From Mytilus californianus (taxonomy: Eukaryota; Mollusca; Bivalvia; Mytilida; Mytilidae), in assembly GCF_021869535.1 (NCBI RefSeq), contig NW_026262734.1, forward strand, positions 112,421,588 to 112,485,587: a stretch of DNA of 64,000 nt, written 5' to 3'. Made by a program: the position numbers and the translations under genes. The notes below the pieces were generated by a model, which saw nothing but the letters and a program-made list of their open reading frames with translations, had not been told where the DNA came from and made no database searches. Numbering within the stretch: the stretch's first letter is position 1; each line of letters begins with the position of its first letter. This document shows, in pieces, positions 48,201 to 60,200 of the stretch.

Positions 48201-51200
48201 CTAAAGGACATCCCCAGAACTAATAATTCTGATGATGCTGGAAAGACAAAGGCAAATTTGAAAGATATATCAGATGAATATAAATGTACAGAATTAAATA
48301 TATTTGATATAAATAAGCCCTCACCTTTTCCTATCAAAAGAGTAGCCTGATTATCTAATGACAATCCTTTACTGGAAAGACATCGAACACTGACTCGATG
48401 AACCTGGAAAAGAAATACAAAGATTGCTGCAATTTCCATACTTCATTTAGCATTTTTGTCAGTTGTTTTTGTGCTTTGTAATGATCTGATGACTTAAGCC
48501 CTTTTCACCTGAATTTTGTAGTTTGTTCTCATGTTGTACTGTAACAACATTGTCCCAAGGTAGGGAAAGGGATGTGCGACCACAAATAGCTTAACCCTGC
48601 CACATTCTTTATGTGCCTGTCCCAAGTCAGGAGCCTGTAATTCAATGGTTGTCATTTATTGCTGTATATCATACGTTTTTTTATCTTATTGTCTTGTACA
48701 TAAATCAGGCCATTAGTTTTCTAGTTTGAATTGTTTTACATTTGCCATGTCAGGGCTTTTTATAGCTTGCTATGCAGTATTGATTTTACTCATGGTTGAA
48801 AGCTGAACAGTAACCTATAATTGCTAACATCTATATCATCTGATTTGGTGGAGATTTGTCTCACTGGCAATCATACCACATCTCCTTATTTCTATAAGGG
48901 AATAAATACCTCCCCACAGTGCCTCTAGTTTTTGTTCATCCTTGCAGAGCACCCTAAAGGTTTACAATCAGTTTGTCCTGGGTTTCAAGTTGCTCTTTCA
49001 TTAATTTTCTCTTTATGGTTTTTGCTGACTTGTTTATTTTTTCTTTTGACCTGTGGTTTTTGATTAACCTTTGGAATCCCTTTTTCTTCCCCATAATAAC
49101 CTTAGAATTTTTTTGCAAATAAAAATGAATGACTTGTACATTTTACCTGATTACAATCAACATTCTCTATCAGAGACTTTGTTCTTTCATTTCCTTTCAC
49201 AGTGATGATAACCTTCCCATCTAGACAGACATGATATACTCTCACATCCTGTGGAGCAACGCCATCTGGTGGCTGCCAGGTTATAACAACACTACTACCC
49301 AACTGACGTTCAAGCACCAAATGTTTCGGAAAAGGAATTACTACAAAATAAATAAAATATTATTTAATGTTTCAAGTGACGCAGGTGTTATCTGTGTGAG
49401 GATTGCCTTATAAAATCAATTCCTTCGTAAATTATTAGTTTAAGCCAGCTATATATCTTTATGATATATAATATTACATGTTGTTCATCTCGTCTAATTA
49501 TAGAGCTATCAAGAATAATTTCAAGGACTTGTATTCAATTGACACTTTTTTTTCAAAATAAGTGCAAGCATCATTATTTTAGGACGTAATAAACAGCTGC
49601 GTCATGAATGCATGATATGCCCGTCACTTTTTCAAAGAATAAAGTTCCATAACTCCTCAATGTATTATCAGAAATTTATAAAAAAACTAAAGGGAGGTTA
49701 TTCTTATAGATATAAACCAGTCACCAAAGTTTCATGAAAACTGCACAAAGCACTTTTGAGTTATTGTCAGAAAGCTGGAAAATCCCCCTTTTTTAATGAA
49801 TAAAACCCCATAACTCGGAAAAGTAAAATCTAAAATTTATATAAATCGAAATGGAGCTCATGTCAATAGATATAAATAATTCATCAAAGTTCATGAAAAC
49901 TGCTCAAAGCATTTTTGAGTTGTTCGAAAAATTTGAAAATCACCCTTTTTTAATGAACAACACCCCATAACTCGGAAACATAAAATCTAAAATTTATAAA
50001 AATCGAAAGGGAGCTCACATCAATAGATATAAACAATTCACAAGTTTCATGCAAATTGGTTAAAGCATTTTTGAGTTATTGTACGACATGTTGACGACGG
50101 ACGAACAGACGGACGGACAAAGGTATACCATAATACATCCCGTAAACGGGCATATAAAAACAAGTCTCTTAAATTGGGATTGGCTGATGAATAACTTTTC
50201 TTAAACTTACTTAAATGTATACTAAGTTAAAGAAACAGGAGCAGGATATAAATCTAGATGTCTACAGAACCTATAACAGTATGGATTTATTGATTGATTT
50301 TTTTTTGTCATTAACACCCCTTTCAGCACACTTGGCTATTTCATGGCAGCCAGTTTTTATTAGTGTAGAAAGCCAGAGTACACTGGGAGAGCCATCCCCC
50401 TTTCACAGGAAAACTGGTAATCCCAATCAATTAAGATCAGTCAAACGCACCCTGCTAAAGCCAGGTATAAACTCAACTATTAATAAACAGGGGTGTATAC
50501 ACTGAGAGAGCCATCCCCCTTTCACAGGTAAACTGGCAATCCCAGTCAATTAAGATCAGTCAATTGCACCCTGCTAAAGCCAGGTATAAACTCACCTATA
50601 CTATAAATAAACAGGGGTGTACAGGGATTGAAGTTAACATTTTGGCATGGTAGCCCACAGCTTTAATTTTGTAGCCCACATATATAGTCCTATACAAGAA
50701 AAGCAGAAATTTAAGTAGCCCTCACCAAATTTTAGGGGCCATTGGCAAGTGGGCCCCTGCTAATTTCAAACCCTGGTGTATACAAATATCAATAAGAGAG
50801 CAAACAATCAACACAACAAAATTTAATAATTTATTGTCTTGACTTACCGGTATCATCTACTGTACTATCTATATGACTAGATATTTCTGATTTCTGTACA
50901 CTTAAATCTTCTAATACAGGACTCTTACTTTTTGAATCTGTAAAATAACCAAGCTTGAATTAAATCCATGAGAATATAGATTGATTGCTGCTTGCTTGCT
51001 TAAGGTCCACTAGACAATATTCCACGAGAATAAAGTAAGAATCTATTAATGCTTATGAATATTTGATTGAGATATTTACTGGTGAAAGAAACCATAGTAA
51101 TTAAGAAATTAATGAAATAATTGTAACTAGAGGCTCTAAAGAGCCTGTGTCGCTCACCTTGGTCTATGTGAATATTAAATAAAGGACGCAGATGGATTCA

Positions 51201-54200
51201 TGACAAAATTGTGTTTTGGTGATGGTGATGTGTTTGTACATCTTAATTTACTGAACATTTTTCCTGCTTACAATTATCTCTATCTATAATTAACTTGGCC
51301 CAGTAGTTTCAGAGGAGAAGATTTTTGTAAAAGATAACTAAGATTTACGAAAAAATGGTTAAAAATTGACTATAAAGGGCAATAACTCCTAAAGGGGTCA
51401 ACTGACAATTTCGGTCATGTTGACTTATTTGTAGATCTTACTTTGCCGACATTTATTGTTTTTTACAGTTTATCTCTATCTATAATAATATTCAAGATAA
51501 TAACCAAAAACAGCAAAATTACCTTAAAATTACCAATTCAAAGGCAGCAACCCAACAACGGGTTGTCCGATTCATCTGAAAATTTCAGGGCAGATAGATC
51601 TTAACCTGATAAACAATTTTACTTCATGTCAGATTTGCTTTAAATGCTTTGGTTTTTGAGTTAAAAGCCAAAAACTGAATTTTACCCCTATGTTCTATTT
51701 TTAGCCGTGGCGGCCATCTTGGTTGGTTGACCTGGTCACGCCACACATTTTTATAACTAGATAACCAAATGATGATTGTGGCCAAGTTTGGTTTAATTTG
51801 GCCACGTAGTTTCAGAGGAGAAGATTTTTGTAAAAGATTACTAAGATTTACGAAAAATTGTTAAAAATTGACAATAAAGGGCAATAACTCCTAAAGGGGT
51901 CAACTGACCATTTCAGTCATGTTGACTTATTTGTTAATCTTACTTTGCTGAACATTATTGCTGTTTACAGTTTATCTCTATCTATAATAATATTCAAGAT
52001 AATAACCAAAAACAGCAAAATTTCCTTAAAATTACCAATTCAGGGGCAGCAACCCAACAACAGGTTGTTCGATTCATCTGAAAATTTCAGGGCAGATAGA
52101 TCTTGACCTGATAAACAATTTTACTTCATGTCAGATTTGCTCTAAATGCTTTGGTTTTTGAGTTATAAGCCAAAAACTGCATTTTACCCCTATGTTTTAT
52201 TTTTAGCTGTGGCCGCCATCTTGGTTGGTTGGCCGGGTCACGCCACACATTTTTTAAACTAGATACCCCAATGATGATTGTGGCCAAGTTTGGTTTAGTT
52301 TGGCCCAGTTGTTTCAGAGGAGAAGATTTTTGTAAAAGATAACTAAGATTTACGAAAAATGGTTAAAAATTGACTATAAAGGGCAATAACTCCTAAAGGG
52401 GTCAACTGACCATTTCAGTCATGTTGACTTATTTGTTAATCTTACTTTGCTGAACATTATTGCTGTTTACAGTTTATCTCTATCTATAATAATATTCAAG
52501 ATAATAACCAAAAACAGCAAAATTTCCTTAAAATTACCAATTCAGGGGCAGCAACCCAATAACGGGTTGTCCGATTCATCTGAAAATTTCAGGGCAGATA
52601 GATCTTGACCTGATGAACAATTTTACCCCATGTCAGATTTGCTCTTAATGCTTTGGTTTTTGAGTTATAAGCTAAAAACTGCATTTTACCCCTATGTTCT
52701 ATTTTTAGCCGTGGCGGCCATCTTGGTTGGTTGACCAGGTCACGCCACACATTTTTAAAACTAGATACCCCAATGATGATTGTGGCCAAGTTTGGTTAAA
52801 TTTGGCCTAGTAGTTTCAGAGGAGAAGATTTTTGTAAAAGTTTACGGACGACGGACGACGGACGCAAAGTGATGAGAAAAGCTCACTTGACCTTTCAGGT
52901 CAGGTGAGCTAAAAATGCAATAAATCAAATCTCTGACTGTGCTCAAATAAGAAAGTCTAAATAGGATTGAGAATGGAAATGGGGAATGTGTCAAAAGAGA
53001 CAACCACCCGATCAAAGAACAGAAAACAGCACAAGGCCACCAATTGGTCTTAAATGCAGTGAGAAAATCCCACACCCAGAGGCAAGCTTTAGCTGGTTCG
53101 TAAACAATAATATTTACTCACAATCAAAGGCATTGAAAAATTTCTTGCATTAAACAATTTTGACAATTTGTATTAATAAATGCACACATTAATTCCACAT
53201 TAATTCCACATTTATATTAACTTTATAATACACGGTCAATCTTAGTTCTAGTTTTAGTTTTTGTAGATTCAGATACAGAAACAGGACAGAAATCTTCTAC
53301 ATCTAATTCAGAAGACTGACCCCTATCCCCCACCCCCGGTTTATGAATATTGATGGCTTACTTTTAGCTGACTTTGTATCTGTTTCTTCACTACTATCAA
53401 AGTCTAGTTCTTGCTGGAGACTATTAGCTGCAGTACTATCATCGTCATGCTCCTGAGGATTATTTCCTGACATTATTGCATGAAATTCTGATAGGTCATC
53501 ATCTAAAAATAGAATACCAAATTTGTTTATGTTCATTGCTATATAATGGTTTTGTTAATCTATATACCCAGTAAGGGTTTTTCAACATGCAATATTTCCC
53601 CTTAAAAAAAGTCCATATGTTCCAACTGTCATAACCACAATCCTGTCCTCTTTTCCTCCAATGGGACCTACCGAATTAGACTAATCACAGGGTTTGTACT
53701 TACATGAGCAACACGACAGGTGTCACATGTGGAGTAGAATCTGTTTACTCTTTCGTAGCACCTGAGATCACACACCAGTTTTTGGTTGAGTTCATGTTGC
53801 TCAGTGTTTGGTTTTCATTCTCGTGTTTTGTTTACTGTTTACTGTTGTTTGTATGATTATTTTTTTTGCCATGGCATTGTCAAGTGTTTTTTTTTCACTT
53901 GTGAGTTTGAATTTTCCTATGGTATTTTTTTAACTCTCTTCTTCAGTAAACTTCAATATGAAATTTTAAAAGAATACATTCCATGTTCATGACAGTACTT
54001 CCTGGGCATGCTTAGACATTGAAATTTGTTTCTTTCAAATCTTTATGTTCTCAGATAACTTTGATTAACAAAAGTTATAAATAAAACCTGTGGATTCAAT
54101 TATTTTTTATGGTTAGCAAAAATATTGTTGTTTTGAGGGTACTTAATTCCATTTTTTCCATCATTTGTGCCTTTCAAAGTAATTAAAGTAAATAAAATAT

Positions 54201-57200
54201 TCACATTTTGTAATTTCTCCATACCCAGAAAAATTGGAATGCCATGAATATTATTAACAGTATGGTTTACACATTTCTTTTAGGTCATTATGAGTACTAA
54301 CAAATATATGACTTTGTTCAGATTTAAAAGAGGTGTAATATAAACATTTGGTAATAAGGTTATTTAAACAACTAACCTGACAATTTTTCTATAAAGTTGG
54401 ACGGCACCAGACCTCGTCTTCCATCCATCAACTCTGCTTCAAAGAATCCATCCTAAAAAATACAAATTCATATTATTCATTTATGCAAATTTATATGGAA
54501 ATTGAAGTCATCAATTACTACAAAATGTTATTTTCCGACAAAGATGATCTCTTGTCATTGCAAAAATCTTTTGTAATTATAAATTGATTGGTAGTTGGTT
54601 GTTCAAAGTCCTTGTAATTATATAGCTTGATACATAAACAGTAACTTCTTGAATAATTAAACTAGAGGTTTTATACAAATATAGCAATTTTGAGGGTCAG
54701 TGCCAGTAGTTACTTTGTAACAATTATTTCACATTTTTATTAGTCAGGACCTATATTTCCCATCAAATTGAAAGTAAGGTTTTGAGAATAAATTTTTTGG
54801 CTAACTCAGAAAATATTCTTTTAATAGACCTTTCATATTATCGATTTGGGTATGCAAATTTCTGTTTCCAATGATTTTGTCGTGTACAGAAAAACTAAAA
54901 CAGTTCGTTTTTTCGTCAAATTGCACTGATTGCAGGCTTGATTTTACTTCTTTACATTGCTCTTACTTGACCAAGTACCAGAATGTCCTACTACAGAACA
55001 GGTAATCTGTTGAAAAATTATATACTCCAGAGTCAAAAGGTGGTAATATGAAAATGGTCTATTGATACTATGAAGAAAATAGTTTCAATGGCACAAATTC
55101 ATACAATGTTTATTAACTGACCTCATCCATGTCTCCATATACTAAGACATAGTCCCCTGAGCTAAGTGCTAGTTCTGCATCAGGATTATCATTTGGCGAG
55201 TGTTGATAAGGATCGTAGGTATATTTAGCAATATAAACTGTAATTGGACCTTTCTTCTCCAACATGGCTGTTCTATCCTCTGCCATAAAATCGTCTTTTG
55301 ACTACAACAGAAATATTGACATCAATAAGTGAATATGTGTGTATTAGTAACAAATTACAAAAGACTGAGAACTGTTATTAATGCTTGAAGATAAATGCAT
55401 TGTATTTCAAACCTTGCATCAAAAAGAGGTACACTAAATACATTTTGAGTCCTTTTCACTCTGTTTTATATGATGGTTATTGGTTTTTTCAAGTTTTCCA
55501 GTGCTAGTAAAGTCATATGGGATCTTTTTGTTTTTTTTTTTTGTTGTCTAACACAAAAAATATTCTTTCAATTGAAACTATAAAGAAAAGTAATAAAGGG
55601 TTCATCGCATGTCTGACCTACATTTTTGTCATCCATCAAAAGATTTTTGACTTATTTCAGAATAGTACTATTAAATTTGACCTCCTTTCCAATATATGTC
55701 TAAATTTTTTTACCTTGAGTTTTATCCTATTGCAACTGGAAACATCAACATATTTTCTAAGACTCATACAATTTTCCTTTTTCTTTTGTCTATTATTTAC
55801 ATAGGCACTAAGAAATCAAACTTCATTTTTTTCATGATCCTACCTTTCTATCAAAGTTACTCTCCATCCCCGAGTCCTCACCTTTATCTGAAAAAAAATA
55901 TACACAAATATATTACCACAATGTCTGAAACATCAACTTTATATTCAATTAATCTTTGTAGATAATAATGGGGAAAGCTATTTTCAATCTTCGTCTTTTT
56001 TTTTTTAACAATTGCACTTCCACCAAAAAAATAAAATTACATTTTCATCGGTGATGATCGTTTTCCTTGTCAATTAAACAATTTCAGATATGACATATCG
56101 TATTTCATTAAATGATTTCAAGCAGAGATTATAAAGTAATGAAAAAATAAAATTGATAATATTGTTTCACTTGGCATATATATTCTGTTTCATCTAAGTT
56201 CAAATTATAAATCATAATCATGAGTCATAAATAATCAATAAAAAAATACAGTAACCACTTTTGGTCCCTCTCTCTTTTCACCCCAAAAAATAAGAAAAAC
56301 ACAAACGAAAAGAAATATACTTAATTCAGTGGTTGTTGATGGTTCATCATGTCTGTCATATATGTTTTTTGTAAATTGCATTGTTATAAAACAGGCTGTT
56401 AGTTTTCTCGTTTGAATTGTTTCTGATTTTAATCTTTTATGTCAGGCCTTTTATAGTTATAACAGACTATACAGTATGGGTTCTTCTGATTGTTGAAGGC
56501 TGTACAGTGACCTATAATTGCTATTGCCCATGTCTTTTGAACTCTGGTGGATAGTTGTATCATTCGTAATCATACCACCTCTCCTTATTTTTATATTGTA
56601 AATCAGAAATATCATCAGAGATGTCAAACAAACCATATTACTAATCATCAAACAAATAATGCTTCAATGAAGTTGAATTTATTTTGAAAGTCTAAAATGT
56701 GTCATTTAATAATGAGAAAAGAATCAAACATACTGACATTACTGTATGTGTATTAACCAATGTTCTTTCAAGTGGTCAATTTGATCTTATCTATAACTGT
56801 TAAGTAAAATATCTGGTGCTGAAAACAAAAACTTCTCCGGTAAATTAAATGGAAAGTTACCCTAAGAAAGCAGTTGTATCTGGGATATATTGGATTCAAC
56901 CTTTTGAGTCATTTAACTCAGTTTTAACTGTAGAAAGTTGATCTGACAGTTGCAAGAAAATTGGTTTACACATGTTTGGCTGTAACAGTCTTCACGCTTA
57001 ACCACAAGTCCTACGGCATTGGCTTGTAAAATTGCTTTTGGACTTGTAAAATTCTTCTCTACAAAGCCAACAGAATCCAACTAAAATTTTCAAAAAATTG
57101 AGCTGTGGGCTTGTGGACTCAAAAGTTGATCGTGAAGGCTGCTGTAATTTTAAAATAACTTCCACTGAGCATGTCTATAAATATCAATCATATATTTAAA

Positions 57201-60200
57201 ACAAATACGATATGGTTGGTGCAGATCATACCATTTTAAATGCATGCTATCAAAATATATATACAACGTAAAGGTGGAATAAATATACGGGAAATAAAGA
57301 AGTTATTTCAAAAGATATATGTGAAATAACTAAGTGTTGTGGTGCCATAGCCATGCAAAGAATGATTGCACAGTTGTACAAGATGTCCTGATGCTAAAAA
57401 AAGATATGCAAAGGAAAATCTTCGTGATGAGACATTTTATTTTGGTTTTTCATTTAGAATATGAATATTTATGGTTACATAAATATACATAATTTTACTC
57501 AGAAGTTTTAAGAAAAATTAAGTCTGTTGTGAATAATTACTTCAATATTTTTTTTAATCATTTCTTTTAACAACATTACAATGCCACAGGTAACACACTT
57601 TTGGGTACATAAAGCATTTCATGACACTGAATAGCCAAGCTGTAGCTGGCAGACACATCTAAAAATAAATTTCAAAATGACCTTTTTTTTACGTTAAAAT
57701 AAACACATGCGTCATGATGTCTAACAAATTTGACCCTTTTAGTTAAGCTGTATTGCCTAACTTTCCATTTCTCTCCCCAAGAAATAATTTTTTTAACTAA
57801 AGTTGACATATTTGATATATAGTTGTGCACTTGTGTATATATTCAAAATAGATGTGCATCAAAGTTTTACGTCAGGGATGTATATCATGTTCAGGAAGAG
57901 AATGTATATCAGTGGCTTGTTTCTATCGGATACAGTGCCTAACTACATCTTATATACTGTGAACTTATTTATAGTATGGTCACAATTTTTGTGTCAACAA
58001 AACAATCCGTTACAGTTTTAAAAATAAACAAGGATTGAATTAATTTGAAAATCATCCAAAGTGCAAATAATATAAATCTGATAAAAAGGGTTAACATTTA
58101 AAATATTTCAACTACCATGGATTCATTACTATTCGTGGGGTACCAATCTTCTTAAACCATGAATTTAAATGTTTAAGGAAGTACAATGTTTCTGTAGGCT
58201 TGTATGCAGACTTTGACAAAACAACAAAATCATATATTCACAAAAAAACAATTTTCTCAGATCTGCAAATTGGTTGCAATGAAAATAAATGAATCCACAG
58301 TAATCAGTGATTGTCTATTTCCACAAAAATTGTTACAAAGGTTGGGGTCACAGTTCTATAAAAAATCAAAAATCCTGCTGTACAACCTTCAATAGGGACG
58401 ATAACTTCCTCTGAAATCACTTCCTGTGAGATCACTTCCTCCTCGGAATCTGAGGAAGCCTCTAACTCTTTCAGTTTCTTTGCGATTTCGTTTAATTCTG
58501 GATCTTCATTCAGATCTGATTGGTTGGCTAAATCTGATTGGTTGACCTTGCCCTGGTCTGGGGAAAGACCATTGGACAATTCTACTTCATCGTCGTCTGC
58601 AAAACCTAAGGTCAAAATACAGAACATAATAGGACCATCACCATGTTACAACAAAATTAACAGGTGAGGTCAAAGATCAAGGTTATAACAAAAGGTCAAA
58701 TTACAAAATTAAAAAGGTTTGGAAAAATTAAAAAACTGATTAAAAGCAAATAAAAAAAGTGGGTAAAGAGAAAAGGGTTTCACACTTAATATATACAGTG
58801 TTTATAGAAATGTTAGGCAGTAAATTACTACACTACAACTGCTCCTATCAACAGAAAGAACTTATTATAAACTATATATTGAGGACATTTAGAACAGGTA
58901 TGGGTTGTTATCACAATATATAGAAAATATAAATTTGGAGAGTGAAAATATTTTATCAATGGCTTCTTTCATATGTCTATTTCAAATCAATTTAGGTTTT
59001 GAAAAAAAGATTCTTTTAAATTTTGAGATAAACCTTAACTTTTGATTCCATAACCAATGTTAAGACAATACCACTTTTTGAGATCTTATATAATTTCAAT
59101 TTTTTTAGAAGAGATCGGTAAGTAGCAGTATTCTTGTGTAATTTTGGGAAAAGTCAGAAAACAATTTCCTGTACTATTAATTATCTGAGTATATCCCATT
59201 AGCCATTAATAAATATATAAGTACACATAATTAATGCAATACAGATAAATTAAATCTGTTTACTTTCAATTAACATGTTAAAAAATATAAAAAGATTTGA
59301 TAAATAAAAAGAAAAATATGAATTTGAAATGTAAATCAATGCAGGCAAAGCAGAGGTCCAATTCAGGGGAAATATAAGAATATCCCTTGAAGAACCTCTT
59401 TGCTGTGGAGACAGGTAAGCAGGTAACAGGAATGAAAAAAACTGTATAAAGTGGCCATTACCTGTATCTAAAGATTTTGATGATTCTATAATATTTGTAT
59501 CATTGTTTTCTGTGTGTTTCTGTGAATCGTATGCTGATGAACTAAATGAATCTGAAAAGGAAGAATTAATCAATTAATGGACGCAACAGCTTTTATTAGG
59601 ATTACATACAAGGCAATTTCCACATTTATTTCCTTATTAAGGCCAAACATGTTAATTTGTGTGGTTCAAGTTTCCCTACTTATCCTAATTTTGAGCCCCT
59701 ACCCTTAACTTTTTTTACCATTTCTGAGTATGCTCTGTTAAAGCCTTAATTTATACAAGTTAATTAGAATAATACAATTTATTTCATTAGGGTAAATGTG
59801 GATTGAATAAATTAGGGCATTGGTTTTCGCATTTTAATTGTTTCATGTCAGGTCTTTTATGTATTTTACTATACAGTATGGGTTTTTCTAAATTTTGAAG
59901 GCTGTACATGGACCTATAAATGCTCATATCTTCGTCATTTAGACTCTGGTTGATAGTTGTCTCATTGGCAATCATTTTCTTATATTTATATGTAATCTTT
60001 AAGAACACAGAAATCAATTCATTGCATCAACATCATTGTTTGATAATTAAGAACAATTGAACTTCCTGGTTAATACATGTTTCTTGGGTTGCTGTCTCAT
60101 TGGTACATGCCCCACATCTCCTTTGATTTACCAAACAATACAAGAAAAACATAGAATTAATGCCTGTATGTATAGTTTGTTTAGGAGACAATATTAGAGA

